A DNA stretch of 64,000 nucleotides from contig NZ_CP075184.1 of assembly GCF_020510705.1 (NCBI RefSeq), positions 1,798,001-1,862,000 of the forward strand. Direction: 5' to 3'. A program made the translations under genes and the position numbers. Source of the stretch: Acidovorax radicis (lineage in GTDB: Bacteria; Pseudomonadota; Gammaproteobacteria; Burkholderiales; Burkholderiaceae_C). Shown here one piece after another: positions 16,531 to 25,467 of this stretch (positions are counted from its first letter, which is position 1; every line of letters begins with the position of its first letter). The notes below the pieces were generated by a model, which was given only the letters and a program-made list of their open reading frames with translations, was not told the DNA's origin and ran no database searches.

Positions 16531-16561
16531 CAAACGCGGCGCTGTGATGGCGCCGCGTTTG
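16531..16561. terminator. Hairpin between convergent ahpF and ppsR
   Basis: CAAACGCGGCGC pairs perfectly with GCGCCGCGTTTG around a 7-base loop. The 12-bp stem lies between the two convergent stop codons. It lacks a long T run on either side, so it may act as a weak bidirectional terminator or mRNA 3' end. Confidence 0.55.
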
Positions 16562-16584
16562 CGTGGTGGTGTGTACGGCAGTGC

Positions 16585-17406
16585 TCAGTACACCAGCCGC
16601 TCGGGGCGCACTTCCTGCAAGATGGTGGTGGCGATTTCTTCGATGCTCTTGGTGGTGGTCGACAGCCATCGGATGCCCGAGCGGCGCATCATGGCTTCGG
16701 CGTCTGCCACTTCGGCGCGGCAATTGGCCAGGTCGGCATATTTGGAGTTGGGGCGGCGCTCGCTGCGGATTTCGGCCAGGCGCTCGGGGCTGATCGTGAG
16801 GCCGAAAATCTTTTTCTGAAACGGCATCAGTGCGGGGGGCAACTGGCGGCGTTCGAAGTCTTCCGGGATCAGTGGGTAGTTGGCCGCCTTCATGCCGCAT
16901 TGCATGGCCAGGTACAGGCTGGTCGGGGTTTTGCCACTGCGGCTCACGCCCACCAAAATCACGTCGGCGCCCGCCAGGTCGCGGTTGCTCTGACCATCGT
17001 CGTGGGCCAGGCTGAAGTTGATGGCCTCGATGCGGTCGGTGTACTCCTTGCTGCGGCTCACATCCGAAAAGCGCCCCACACGGTGGTGCGACTTGATACC
17101 CAGCTCTTGTTCGAGCGGGTGCACAAAGGTGCCGAACATGTCCAGCAGCATGCCCTTGCAGCCCTCCTGAATGACCTTCAGTACTTCCATGTTGACGAGC
17201 GTGGTGAACACGACGGGCTTTCTGCCTTCCACTTCGCCCGTATGGTTGATCTGCCGCACCGCTTGGTGGGCCTTGTCCACGGTGTCGATGAAAGGCAGGC
17301 GCACATGGCGCGGCTTCATCTCGAACTGGGCGAGGATGGCGTTGCCGAAGGTTTCGGCGGTGATGCCGGTGCCGTCAGAGACAAAAAATACGGTGCGCGA
17401 GTGCAT
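16585..17406 (-). CDS. ppsR: PEP synthase regulatory protein (kinase/pyrophosphorylase)
   Basis: PpsR switches phosphoenolpyruvate synthase off by ADP-dependent phosphorylation of an active-site-adjacent Thr and on by phosphate-dependent dephosphorylation. The 273-residue protein matches the DUF299 family: N-terminal [20 protein letters not shown], and a P-loop [15 protein letters not shown] at about residue 152. AGGAG precedes the ATG. It is divergently transcribed from ppsA, its substrate, with about 260 bases between the starts. Confidence 0.93.
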   Translation of the reverse strand: MHSRTVFFVSDGTGITAETFGNAILAQFEMKPRHVRLPFIDTVDKAHQAVRQINHTGEVEGRKPVVFTTLVNMEVLKVIQEGCKGMLLDMFGTFVHPLEQELGIKSHHRVGRFSDVSRSKEYTDRIEAINFSLAHDDGQSNRDLAGADVILVGVSRSGKTPTSLYLAMQCGMKAANYPLIPEDFERRQLPPALMPFQKKIFGLTISPERLAEIRSERRPNSKYADLANCRAEVADAEAMMRRSGIRWLSTTTKSIEEIATTILQEVRPERLVY

Positions 17407-17669
17407 GGGGCTCCTTTTGGGGGTGCGGCTTGCGCCAGCGGGGTTGCCACCTCAAAGAAGTGGCGAATCCCCGTTTTGCGTCAGTCGCATGAAAGCGTCA
17501 GCCCGTTGCCAGATGCGCGGGCCTACAATTGTCACAATTATCCAATTCTCACCATGCACACCGTCGGCCTACAACCACAACGACAAAGCTGCAGCCTGTG
17601 CATGGCCGCTCGCCCATCGCTCCCAGGGGGCGGGCGCGCAGACCCGGTTTCAACTTCTGGAGCTTTCCC

Positions 17670-20060
17670 ATGTCTGCACTTTTCAGCCCGACCGCCCTGG
17701 TCGTACCGTTTGAAAACCTGAGAATGACCGATGTCGAGGCCGTTGGCGGTAAAAACGCCAGCCTCGGCGAGATGATCTCCCAGCTGCCGCAGGGCGTGCG
17801 CGTGCCCACGGGCTTTGCCACCACCGCCCACGCGTTCCGCGCGTTCCTGGCCCACGACGGCCTGGCCGACCGCATCAGCGCCAAGCTCAAGAGCCTGGAC
17901 ACCGAAGACGTGCGAGCGCTCGCCGCCGTGGGCGCCGAGATCCGCACCATGGTTGAGGCCCAGCCCTTTCCGGCCGACCTGCAAAAGGCCATTGCCGACG
18001 AGTTTGCCAAGCTGAGCGCGGGTAACCCCGCCGCCTCGTTTGCCGTACGCTCGTCCGCCACAGCCGAAGACTTGCCCGACGCATCGTTTGCCGGCCAGCA
18101 GGAAACCTTCCTGAACGTGGTGGGCATCGACGAAGTCATGCACAAGATGAAGGAAGTGTTCGCGTCGCTGTACAACGACCGCGCCATCTCCTACCGGGTG
18201 CACAAGGGTTTTGAGCACGATGTGGTGGCCCTGTCGGCTGGCGTGCAGCGCATGGTGCGCTCCGACCTGGGCGCCGCCGGCGTGATGTTCACCATCGACA
18301 CCGAATCCGGTTTTGAAGACGTCGTTTTCATCACCAGCAGCTATGGCCTGGGCGAGACGGTGGTGCAGGGCGCCGTGAACCCCGATGAGTTCTATGTGCA
18401 CAAGCCCATGCTCCAGGCGGGCAAGAAGGCGCTGATCCGCCGCAACTTGGGCAGCAAGCTGATCCAGATGGTGTTCTCCACACCAGAGGAAAAGGCCGCC
18501 AGCGGCAAGCTGGTCAAGACCATTGATGTGCCCACCGAGCAGCGCAACCGCTACTCGCTGACCGATGCCGACGTGGAACAACTGGCCCGCTACGCGCTGG
18601 TGATCGAGCAGCACTACGGCCGCCCCATGGACATCGAATGGGGCAAGGACGGCACCGACGGCCAGCTCTACATCCTGCAGGCCCGGCCTGAAACGGTGAA
18701 GAGCCAGGCCAAGGGCCAGGCCGAGCTGCGCTACAAGCTCAAGGGCCACGGCACCGTGCTGGCCGAGGGCCGCGCGATTGGCCAGAAGATTGGTACCGGC
18801 CCCGTGCGCCTGGTGCACAACATCTCCGAGATGGACAAGGTCCAGCCCGGCGATGTGCTGGTGACCGACATGACCGACCCCAACTGGGAACCCGTGATGA
18901 AGCGCGCCAGCGCCATCGTCACCAACCGGGGCGGCCGCACCTGCCACGCCGCCATCATTGCGCGCGAGCTGGGTATTCCGGCCGTGGTGGGTTGCGGCGA
19001 CGCGACCGAGCGCCTGAAGGATGGCACGCTGGTCACGGTGAGCTGCTCCGAGGGTGACACAGGCAAGATCTACGACGGCCTGCTCGAAACCGAAATCACC
19101 GAAGTGCGGCGCGGCGCGATGCCCCCCATCAAGACCAAGATCATGATGAACGTGGGCAACCCCCAGCTGGCGTTTGACTTTGCCCAGTTGCCCAACGAAG
19201 GCGTGGGTCTGGCGCGGCTGGAGTTCATCATCAACAACAACATTGGCGTGCACCCCAAGGCGATCCTGGACTACCCCCAGATCGATGCCGACCTGAAGAA
19301 GGCCGTGGAGTCCGTGGCCCGTGGCCATGCATCGCCCCGCGCGTTCTACGTGGACAAGGTCGCCGAAGGCGTGGCCACCATCGCCGCCGCCTTCTGGCCC
19401 AAGCCCGTCATCGTGCGCCTGTCGGACTTCAAGTCCAACGAATACCGCAAGCTGATTGGCGGCAGCCGCTACGAGCCCGAGGAAGAGAACCCCATGCTGG
19501 GCTTCCGTGGTGCGGCCCGCTACATCAGCGAAGATTTCGGCGAAGCCTTTGCGATGGAATGCGAGGCTTTGAAGCGCGTGCGCAACGACATGGGGCTGAC
19601 CAACGTGCAGGTGATGGTGCCGTTTGTGCGCACGCTGGGCCAGGCCGAGCGCGTGACCAAGCTGCTGGCCACCCATGGCCTGCAGCGTGGCAAGGACGAC
19701 CTCAAGGTCATCATGATGTGCGAGGTGCCCAGCAACGCCATCCTGGCCGACCGCTTCCTGGAGTTCTTCGACGGCTTCTCCATCGGCTCCAACGACCTGA
19801 CCCAGCTCACGCTGGGTCTGGACCGCGATTCGGGCCTGGAGCTGCTGGCGAAAGACTTTGACGAGCGTGACCCCGCTGTCGAGGCGTTGATCCACCAGGC
19901 CATCAAGGCCTGCCTGGCACAGGGCAAGTACATCGGTATTTGCGGTCAGGGCCCCAGCGACCACCCTGACTTTGCGCAGTGGCTGGCCAAGGAAGGCATC
20001 TCGTCGATCTCGCTCAACCCTGACAGCGTGGTCGCCACCTGGCAGCAACTGGCGGGCTGA
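17670..20060 (+). CDS. ppsA: Phosphoenolpyruvate synthase
   Basis: PpsA makes phosphoenolpyruvate from pyruvate and ATP for gluconeogenesis. The 796 residues equal the family length (E. coli about 792). Visible are the N-terminal ATP-grasp part ([31 protein letters not shown]), the swivelling phosphohistidine domain with [18 protein letters not shown] (catalytic His about residue 425), and the C-terminal TIM barrel with [19 protein letters not shown] and [16 protein letters not shown]. The ATG at 17670 is chosen because family homology begins there. The 263-base gap to ppsR has no other gene; a TACAAT at 17524-17529 is a possible -10 box. Confidence 0.96.
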   Translation: MSALFSPTALVVPFENLRMTDVEAVGGKNASLGEMISQLPQGVRVPTGFATTAHAFRAFLAHDGLADRISAKLKSLDTEDVRALAAVGAEIRTMVEAQPFPADLQKAIADEFAKLSAGNPAASFAVRSSATAEDLPDASFAGQQETFLNVVGIDEVMHKMKEVFASLYNDRAISYRVHKGFEHDVVALSAGVQRMVRSDLGAAGVMFTIDTESGFEDVVFITSSYGLGETVVQGAVNPDEFYVHKPMLQAGKKALIRRNLGSKLIQMVFSTPEEKAASGKLVKTIDVPTEQRNRYSLTDADVEQLARYALVIEQHYGRPMDIEWGKDGTDGQLYILQARPETVKSQAKGQAELRYKLKGHGTVLAEGRAIGQKIGTGPVRLVHNISEMDKVQPGDVLVTDMTDPNWEPVMKRASAIVTNRGGRTCHAAIIARELGIPAVVGCGDATERLKDGTLVTVSCSEGDTGKIYDGLLETEITEVRRGAMPPIKTKIMMNVGNPQLAFDFAQLPNEGVGLARLEFIINNNIGVHPKAILDYPQIDADLKKAVESVARGHASPRAFYVDKVAEGVATIAAAFWPKPVIVRLSDFKSNEYRKLIGGSRYEPEEENPMLGFRGAARYISEDFGEAFAMECEALKRVRNDMGLTNVQVMVPFVRTLGQAERVTKLLATHGLQRGKDDLKVIMMCEVPSNAILADRFLEFFDGFSIGSNDLTQLTLGLDRDSGLELLAKDFDERDPAVEALIHQAIKACLAQGKYIGICGQGPSDHPDFAQWLAKEGISSISLNPDSVVATWQQLAG

Positions 20061-20090
20061 CGTGTCGGGGTTGCTTGCGATGCCGCCATT

Positions 20091-20125
20091 GCAAGTGGAC
20101 CCCTTGCGCAATGTGGTCCACTTGC
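20091..20125. promoter_or_regulatory. 11-bp perfect inverted repeat between ppsA and symporter genes
   Basis: GCAAGTGGACC and GGTCCACTTGC flank a 13-base spacer that itself contains the palindrome TTGCGCAA. No T run follows on the plus strand. It ends 14 bases before the ATG of the small symporter subunit, so as mRNA it could shield that start or end ppsA transcripts. As DNA it could be an operator. Confidence 0.5.
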
Positions 20126-20138
20126 CTCCGTGTCCGTG

Positions 20139-20489
20139 ATGCCATCGCAGCAGCCCAAACGCCCTGAGGGCGCAGAGATGGCGGGGCCGTTCCCGCCCGA
20201 TCTGCACGATGTGCGCCATCTCTGGCTCAAGGCGGGTCTGTTGTTGCTCTGGGTGTTGGTGTCGTTTGGCACCACCTACTTTGCCCGCGATCTGCAAACC
20301 CTGGTGTGGGGGGGCTGGCCTCTGGGGTATTGGATTGCGGCCCAGGGCGCTGTGCTGGTTTTTATCGGCATCGTGGTGGCTTATGGCTGGGCCATGAACC
20401 GGTTTGAGCGCCAGGACGCCGAGCGCCAGGCACAGCACATGGGGCAGCAGCCCACCGATGGCACGGTCAATCCCCATGGCCGCCCCTGA
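20139..20489 (+). CDS. DUF4212 small symporter subunit
   Basis: The protein of about 116 residues has two membrane helices (KAGLLLLWVLVSFGTTYFA and YWIAAQGAVLVFIGIVVAYG), with the conserved short loop between them and C-terminal NRFERQDAERQ. DUF4212 proteins are the small partner of VC_2705-type sodium:solute symporters, and the large subunit follows with a 14-base overlap. The ATG at 20139 is preferred over a GTG at 20130. The substrate of the pair is unknown; relatives have been linked to acetate or other short organic acids. Confidence 0.85.
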   Translation: MPSQQPKRPEGAEMAGPFPPDLHDVRHLWLKAGLLLLWVLVSFGTTYFARDLQTLVWGGWPLGYWIAAQGAVLVFIGIVVAYGWAMNRFERQDAERQAQHMGQQPTDGTVNPHGRP

Positions 20490-22572
20490 AACCGCCAGTG
20501 GCGATAGCGACCGCGCCTATCTGTGGCGGCTTCACCGCATCCTGGGGATGTATGTGTTGGGCGTGCTGGGCTTTCTGGCGTTGATGACGTGGGCCGAACA
20601 CCGGGGGCTTTCTCGCCACTGGATCGGGCCCATTTTTCTTTTTCTTACCGTCATGGTCTACGCCGGCATCGGCGTGTACAGCCGCACCACCGACCCCGAG
20701 GACTATTACGTCGCGGGCCGCCGTATTCCACCGATGTACAACGGCATGGCCACTGCGGCCGACTGGATGAGCGCTGCGTCGTTCATCAGTTTGTCCGGGG
20801 CGCTGTACCTGCAAGGTTTCTCGGGCACTCCGGGTCAGGCGGGCGGGCTTGCGTACCTCCTGGGCTGGACCGGCGGCTTTTGCCTGGTGGCGATGCTCAT
20901 CGCACCGCATTTGCGTGCGATGGGGCTGTACACGGTGCCCGATTTCTTCCATGTGCGTTTTGGTGGGCGGTGGCCCCGCGTGATCGCCGCGCTGGCGGCC
21001 GTGCTGTGTTCATTCACCTATGTGGTGGCACAGATCTATGGCGTGGGGCTGATCGCGTCCCGTCTCACCGGTGTGCAGTTCGAGATCGGAATCATGCTGG
21101 GCCTGGGCGGGGTGTTGTTGTGCTCGTTTCTGGGGGGGATGCGCGCCATCACCTGGACACAGGTGGCTCAATACGTAGTGCTTTTGCTGGCGTTCATGAT
21201 CCCCGTGTCATGGCTGGCGTACAAACAGCTTGGCAATCCGATTGCACCATTGGTCTATGGCAAGCAGATCAGCAAGATCGCTGACCTGGAGGCGCAGTTG
21301 CTCGACTCTCCGGCCGAGCACCAAGTGGTGCAGGCCTATCTGCACCGTGCCCAGGATTTTGAAGCGCGGCTGCAGGACGTGGAGACATCGCTGGAGCGCG
21401 AACGCGAGAAAGGCCGTGAACATATCCGCGCCCTGCGGACCCAGAACGCCGATGTGGGATTGATCGTTTCTGCCAGCCGCGAATTGGCCGCGCTGCCGCG
21501 CGATGTGGCCGCTGCGCGTGAACGCTGGACCCGCGAAATGCGCGAGAACTATGAACGCGCACGGCCCCTGGGCGGGCTGCCACTGCATAGCCAAGCCTAT
21601 GCGGGCGACCCGAACGGTACGCCCGAAGAGCAGCGCGACTATGAATTGACACGTCGCAACTTTTTGGCGCTCATGTTCTGCCTGATGGTGGGAACGACCG
21701 GTTTGCCGCACCTGCTGACGCGCTTTTACACCTTGCCTTCGGTCGCGGCGACGCGGGCATCGGTGGCCTGGTCGTTGTTTTTCATCGCCTTGTTGTACCT
21801 GAGCGCTCCGGCACTGGCCGTGCTGGTCAAGTTTGAGGTCATGCAGCATTTGGTGGGCAGCAGCTTTGAAGCGTTGCCCAACTGGATGGCGCAGTGGGCG
21901 CGGGTGGACAGCTCGCTCCTCTCCGTGGAAGACGTCAACGGCGACGGCTTGATCCAGTTTGGGGAAATCAGGCTCGGCGCTGACCTCATCATGCTGGCCA
22001 CGCCCGAGCTGGGGGGGTTACCCTATGTGGTATCGGGCCTGGTGGCTGCGGGGGGGTTGGCTGCGGCACTTTCTACCGCCGACGGCCTGCTGCTCACCAT
22101 CAGCAATGCGCTGGTGCGTGACCTGTATTTTCGCGATATGCCCCGGCAGGCATCCCCCGAGCAGCGGGTGATCTTGACCAAGTTCACCCTGCTGGCGGTG
22201 GCCCTGTCGGCGGCTTTTGTCGCTGCGCTCAAACCGTCCGAGATCCTCCCGATGGTGTCGGCGTCGTTTTCACTGGCGGCATCGGCCTTTGTTCCCGTCA
22301 TGGTGCTTGGGATCTTTTGGCGAGGCACCACCCGGCAGGGGGCGGTGGCAGGCATGCTGGGCGGGTTGGGCATCACGGTGTACTACATGCTCTCGCATGT
22401 GGCGGCCCTGCAGGTGTTGCCGCACTGGCTTTTGGCGGATGGGCTGTGGTTTGGTATCCAGCCGATCTCTGCGGGCGTGTTTGGTGTGCCATTTGGTTTG
22501 GTGCTGGCGCTGGTGGTGAGCTGGATCACGCGCCCCGCGCCGCCTTTGCCCCGCATTCGCTCCGAAATGTAG
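20476..22572 (+). CDS. Sodium:solute symporter, VC_2705 type, with EF-hand loop
   Basis: This 698-residue integral membrane transporter has about 13 predicted helices. The SSS-family signature is seen in DPEDYYVAGRRIPPMYNGMA, TAADWMSAASFISLSGALY and later GLAAALSTADGLLLTISNAL. Between helices it carries a roughly 110-residue soluble insert rich in Glu/Arg (about 275-395: EARLQDVETSLEREREKGRE) that should form a coiled coil. Before a late helix it has DVNGDGLIQFGE, a complete 12-residue EF-hand calcium loop (about 487-498). The ATG at 20476 is used; earlier in-frame starts overlap the small subunit further. It probably imports an organic acid with sodium. Confidence 0.88.
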   Translation: MAAPETASGDSDRAYLWRLHRILGMYVLGVLGFLALMTWAEHRGLSRHWIGPIFLFLTVMVYAGIGVYSRTTDPEDYYVAGRRIPPMYNGMATAADWMSAASFISLSGALYLQGFSGTPGQAGGLAYLLGWTGGFCLVAMLIAPHLRAMGLYTVPDFFHVRFGGRWPRVIAALAAVLCSFTYVVAQIYGVGLIASRLTGVQFEIGIMLGLGGVLLCSFLGGMRAITWTQVAQYVVLLLAFMIPVSWLAYKQLGNPIAPLVYGKQISKIADLEAQLLDSPAEHQVVQAYLHRAQDFEARLQDVETSLEREREKGREHIRALRTQNADVGLIVSASRELAALPRDVAAARERWTREMRENYERARPLGGLPLHSQAYAGDPNGTPEEQRDYELTRRNFLALMFCLMVGTTGLPHLLTRFYTLPSVAATRASVAWSLFFIALLYLSAPALAVLVKFEVMQHLVGSSFEALPNWMAQWARVDSSLLSVEDVNGDGLIQFGEIRLGADLIMLATPELGGLPYVVSGLVAAGGLAAALSTADGLLLTISNALVRDLYFRDMPRQASPEQRVILTKFTLLAVALSAAFVAALKPSEILPMVSASFSLAASAFVPVMVLGIFWRGTTRQGAVAGMLGGLGITVYYMLSHVAALQVLPHWLLADGLWFGIQPISAGVFGVPFGLVLALVVSWITRPAPPLPRIRSEM

Positions 22573-22753
22573 CGGCACGGGGTTGTTCCTTGGGGTGTGG
22601 TGGACCCTGGCGCAAAGCGGGCGAGCCACCGCGCAGGCTCGGCTGTTATGTGTAAACCCCGATTTTCAATACCGCCAAAACATGGGATTCTGGCCCTGGG
22701 GGTGACGGCCGAGTGCGGCATTCCCATTGTCAATCAGCATTTTTAGGAGATTC

Positions 22754-23260
22754 ATGGTTCTCGTCAAAACCCAGGCAGGCCAGAAGGCACTCAAAGACCG
22801 GCACGGTAGTTTGAGCTCACGCCAGCGCTCGGCCTTCATCCTTTTTGACGGTAAGCGCACCACCCAGGATGTGCTGGCAGCGACAGCAGCCATGGGCATC
22901 ACGGCAGACGATGTGCAGGCCATGATTGCGCAAGGTTTGCTGGCGTCGCTGTCGGGCCAGCCCGCAACGGTCGGCACCTCTGGCGCTTCGTCACAGGCGG
23001 CAGGGGGCCCAAGTGCCACCGACCTGGGCACCGTGGCCACCCCGATGGAGGGGTCAGGGCGTACGCCCAAAGAGCGCTACCAGGCGGCTTATCCGATTGC
23101 TACCGCGTTGACGGCGGGCCTGGGGTTGCGCGGCTTTCGGTTGAACCTGTCGGTGGAGGGAACGGGCAGCTTCGATGACCTGGCAGCGCTGGCCCCAAAA
23201 ATTCGTGAAGCCGTCGGAGACGCCAAATTTGAACAGCTCGACAAGGCATTGTTCGACTGA
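22754..23260 (+). CDS. Conserved hypothetical protein, helical N-terminus
   Basis: The 168-residue soluble protein has an ATG preceded by TTAGGAGA. Residues 10-60 (LSSRQRSAFILFDGKRTTQD, ADDVQAMIAQGLLAS) resemble a small winged-helix or PilZ-neighbour type helical unit. A low-complexity Gly/Ala/Ser/Thr linker follows, then a second unit from RTPKERYQAAYPIATALTAG to the end. I do not recognise a named family. Its spacing of 180 bases from the symporter suggests its own promoter. Confidence 0.7.
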   Translation: MVLVKTQAGQKALKDRHGSLSSRQRSAFILFDGKRTTQDVLAATAAMGITADDVQAMIAQGLLASLSGQPATVGTSGASSQAAGGPSATDLGTVATPMEGSGRTPKERYQAAYPIATALTAGLGLRGFRLNLSVEGTGSFDDLAALAPKIREAVGDAKFEQLDKALFD

Positions 23261-23342
23261 GCTTCATGGCGGTGATGGTGCGATGGGGCGCTGAACGCGG
23301 CAGGTGTTTTCATCGCCTGCGTGGGGTGTTGAAGCAACAGTC

Positions 23343-23369
23343 AAAAAAAGCGGCCCGAGGGCCGCTTTT
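23343..23369. terminator. Bidirectional Rho-independent terminator
   Basis: A seven-A run, then AGCGGCCC and GGGCCGCT with a tiny loop, then four T. It serves the convergent hypothetical gene and the FKBP gene. A second GC-rich stem, GGGCCCG/CGGGCCC, lies at 23378-23400. Confidence 0.8.
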
Positions 23370-23414
23370 GCGCAAGAGGGCCCGTGCGTACGCGGGCCCC
23401 GATGTCTCACCAGT

Positions 23415-23774
23415 TTAACGGCCCACCTTGAGCAGTTCCACATCAAACTTCAGCGTGGCGTTTGGGGGGATCACACCGCCCGCGCCGCGCGCGCCATAGC
23501 CCAGTGCGGCGGGAATGATGAGCGTGCGCTGGCCGCCCACCTTCATGCCTTGAACGCCTTCGTCCCAGCCCTTGATGACCATACCGGCACCCAGCGAGAA
23601 CTCGAAGGCATCGTTGCGGTCGCGGCTGGAGTCAAACTTCGCGCCCTGTTCGCCGTTGTTGTAGAGCCAGCCGGTGTAGTGCACCGAAACATTCTGGCCC
23701 TTGACGGCTTCAGCGCCTTCTCCCACGGTGGTGTCTTCGTATTGCAGGCCGGATGTGGTGGTGGTCAATGCCAT
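23415..23774 (-). CDS. FKBP-type peptidyl-prolyl cis-trans isomerase
   Basis: The 119-residue single-domain FKBP speeds prolyl isomerisation during protein folding. Family residues are all visible: VHYTGWLYNNGEQGAKFDSS, the active-site FEFSLGAGMVIKGWDEGVQG, IPAALGYGARGAGGVIPPNA and the closing strand LKFDVELLKV. No signal peptide is seen, so it should act in the cytoplasm. Its promoter region contains a copy of the dispersed repeat directly before the start. Confidence 0.93.
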   Translation of the reverse strand: MALTTTTSGLQYEDTTVGEGAEAVKGQNVSVHYTGWLYNNGEQGAKFDSSRDRNDAFEFSLGAGMVIKGWDEGVQGMKVGGQRTLIIPAALGYGARGAGGVIPPNATLKFDVELLKVGR

Positions 23775-23787
23775 GAAAAATTCCTTG

Positions 23788-23849
23788 ATTGCTATTAAAA
23801 ATATAGCTTCTTGCGCTTGTGCATAGAGCGCTAGAAGCTATTTTGAGCC
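23788..23849 (+). repeat. Dispersed intergenic repeat, copy B
   Basis: ATTGCTATTAAAAATATAGC, then TTCTTGCGCTTGTGCATAGA, then GCGCTAGAAGCTATTTTGAG. It aligns with copies A and C through GCTAT, ATAGCT, the GCGCTT...AGCGCTAGA core and the GAGCC/GAGGCC end. It lies between hxlR and the FKBP gene, 14 bases upstream of the FKBP start, so it forms part of that leader or promoter. Confidence 0.7.
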
Positions 23850-23901
23850 TTATTTTAACAACCACCCGCAAAGGGGCAGGTCAGGCCGACAAGGTGGGTG
23901 A

Positions 23902-24210
23902 TCAGGCTTTTTTTGCGCGACCCGCAACCCAGCGGGTGGCAAAAGCCTGGACATCACTCAGACGCTTGAGCAGATCGGCCCCGGATGGCGTGACGGTATA
24001 GCCGTCGCTGCCGTGGTCCACAAAACCTGCTTCACGCAGCTCTTTGATGCGGGTGTTGAGCGTATTGGGGGTGATACCGCCCACGCTGTCCTGCAGAAGC
24101 CGGAAGGTCTGGGGGTGGCCGTCTTTCAGGGCCCACAGTACGCGCAGCGCATAACGGCATTCGAGTTTCTCGAAAAGCTGGTTGATGGCGGCATTTTCTT
24201 TGGAGCTCAT
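23902..24210 (-). CDS. HxlR-family transcriptional regulator
   Basis: A 102-residue winged-helix DNA-binding protein of the HxlR/DUF24 type: CRYALRVLWALKDGHPQTFR, GGITPNTLNTRIKELREAGF and the wing GSDGYTVTPSGADLLKRL. The N-terminal Cys (LECRYALRV) sits where some family members sense thiol-reactive compounds such as quinones or aldehydes. A promoter overlapping a palindrome lies about 80 bases upstream, suggesting self-repression. Its downstream neighbour on the same strand is the FKBP gene. Confidence 0.88.
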   Translation of the reverse strand: MSSKENAAINQLFEKLECRYALRVLWALKDGHPQTFRLLQDSVGGITPNTLNTRIKELREAGFVDHGSDGYTVTPSGADLLKRLSDVQAFATRWVAGRAKKA

Positions 24211-24287
24211 GGACGCTTCTCCTCGCGCTAGTTGTAGATCAATGTTCGATGCGGGTGGCCGTTTGCCAAGCCTGCAGGTGCGCTGAG

Positions 24288-24326
24288 ACTATAGCGCGGA
24301 AGCCATTTTGCTACAAGTTTGGTAGC
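24288..24326 (-). promoter_or_regulatory. hxlR promoter with overlapping operator
   Basis: On the minus strand TTGTAG (24311-24316) is separated by 17 bases from TATAGT (24288-24293), a near-consensus sigma-70 promoter. The -35 box lies inside GCTAC-N7-GTAGC (24310-24326), an inverted repeat with the spacing typical of HxlR-family sites. Binding there would block RNA polymerase, giving autorepression. Confidence 0.6.
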
Positions 24327-24391
24327 TCGGAACGCACGTCACACATGCGCTAACCCTCAAAAATACTCCTTTGCGGATCAAACTGTTGTGA

Positions 24392-24418
24392 CTGGGCCAC
24401 GGTTTGGATGTGGCCCAG
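24392..24418 (-). terminator. Hairpin after the LysR gene
   Basis: CTGGGCCAC pairs with GTGGCCCAG around a 9-base loop, 28 bases after the LysR stop. There is no clear T run, so it may be a weak terminator. Confidence 0.45.
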
Positions 24419-24445
24419 AACAGGCTCCAAGAACGTGAACGCGTT

Positions 24446-25348
24446 CTAAGTTTGCCCCAGCCCAGCCAGATGCCCCACCAGCAACTGGGCCGCAGGCGGC
24501 AGCCATTGGGCGCTGCGGTAGCAAATCGCAAAGCGCCGCTGGGCCCAGGGGTCGCTCAGCGGGACGATGCGTACCGGTGCCAACTGGGCAAACGGCTGGG
24601 CCACCTCGCGCGGCACCACGCTGATGGCCAGGTTGGCGCGCACCACCCGCAGGGCGGCGTCAAAGTTGGACACCAGCACGCGGTGGGCCAGCATTTTTCC
24701 TTCCACTGCAGCGGCACGCGCCAGCAGCACCTGCACTGCACTGAGCGCGGGCATGCTGACGAATTCATGCTCCAGCACATCGGCAAACCGCACGCTCTGC
24801 AGCTGGGCCACGGGGTGTGACTCGTGCGCCACCACGGCCAGGTGGTCGCTGCGGTAGGCGCTGGTTTCCAGGCCCGACAGATCCGCCGCGTCCCAGCAGA
24901 TGCCGATGGACGCGCTGCCGTCGCGCACGCCTTGCACCACGTCGGGGCTCACGCGCTCTTCCAGGCTGATCTGGATGTTGCGGTGCGCCGGGTCTTGCAA
25001 GAAGGCCGCCACATCCTCCGCCAGTGACTCGGCCATGACGGAGGCCGTGACCAGCATGCGCACATGGCCCCGGGTGCCGGTGGCATAGGCCGCCATGTCG
25101 CGCTCGATCTGTCCCACGCTGGCCAGCATGGCGCGGGCGTGTTCCAGCAATGTCTCGCCCGCCGGGGTGGGGGCCACGCCCCGGCGTTTGCGCACTAACA
25201 GTTGGGTGCCCACGGCATCTTCCAGCTGCGCCAGCCGCTTGCTGATGGCCGAGCCCACGATGGACTCCTGCTCGGCCACCCGCGCAATGCTGCGCTGCTC
25301 GCACACGGCGGCAAAAAGGCGCAGGGTCTGCAGGTCCAGGTCGCGCAT
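24446..25348 (-). CDS. LysR-type transcriptional regulator
   Basis: A 300-residue LysR regulator with the N-terminal helix-turn-helix (LRLFAAVCEQRSIARVAEQE, GSAISKRLAQLEDAVGTQLL) and a C-terminal effector-binding domain. It is divergent from the HMG-CoA-lyase-type gene 120 bases away, the classic layout for a regulator controlling the neighbouring operon in response to its substrate. The helix-turn-helix begins ESIVGSAIS, with Val where many members have Ser. The effector is unknown but is likely the organic acid or its CoA ester handled by the operon. Confidence 0.9.
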   Translation of the reverse strand: MRDLDLQTLRLFAAVCEQRSIARVAEQESIVGSAISKRLAQLEDAVGTQLLVRKRRGVAPTPAGETLLEHARAMLASVGQIERDMAAYATGTRGHVRMLVTASVMAESLAEDVAAFLQDPAHRNIQISLEERVSPDVVQGVRDGSASIGICWDAADLSGLETSAYRSDHLAVVAHESHPVAQLQSVRFADVLEHEFVSMPALSAVQVLLARAAAVEGKMLAHRVLVSNFDAALRVVRANLAISVVPREVAQPFAQLAPVRIVPLSDPWAQRRFAICYRSAQWLPPAAQLLVGHLAGLGQT

Positions 25349-25374
25349 GGCAAGTCTCCAAGGGGTGTGATGTT

Positions 25375-25436
25375 CCGTTCGGGAATGTTATGGCTTCCGA
25401 GATGTATTTTCTGATTCATTCGGGAATTCTTAAAAT
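25375..25436 (+). promoter_or_regulatory. Candidate LysR sites and promoter of the acid-degradation operon
   Basis: The nonamer TTCGGGAAT occurs twice (25378-25386 and 25419-25427), 41 bases apart or about four helical turns, and the first lies in the T-N11-A style palindrome TTCC-N5-GGAA. A TAAAAT at 25431-25436 with a poor -35 (TTTCTG) would be an activator-dependent promoter about 30 bases before the GTG start. The arrangement fits LysR recognition and activation sites. Confidence 0.5.
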
Positions 25437-25467
25437 CTTGCCCGGACCCACCCGAAAGAGACATCCC

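Noticed and set aside
17538..20477. 979-codon open frame on the minus strand opposite ppsA
   Set aside because: It is the mirror of a GC-rich real gene; its residues (His/Gly/Val-rich) show no family pattern, while ppsA on the plus strand has full motifs.
24288..24330. Possible fourth copy of the dispersed repeat near TATAGCGC...GCTACAAG
   Set aside because: The half-sites are in a different order and the segment is better explained as the hxlR promoter and operator.
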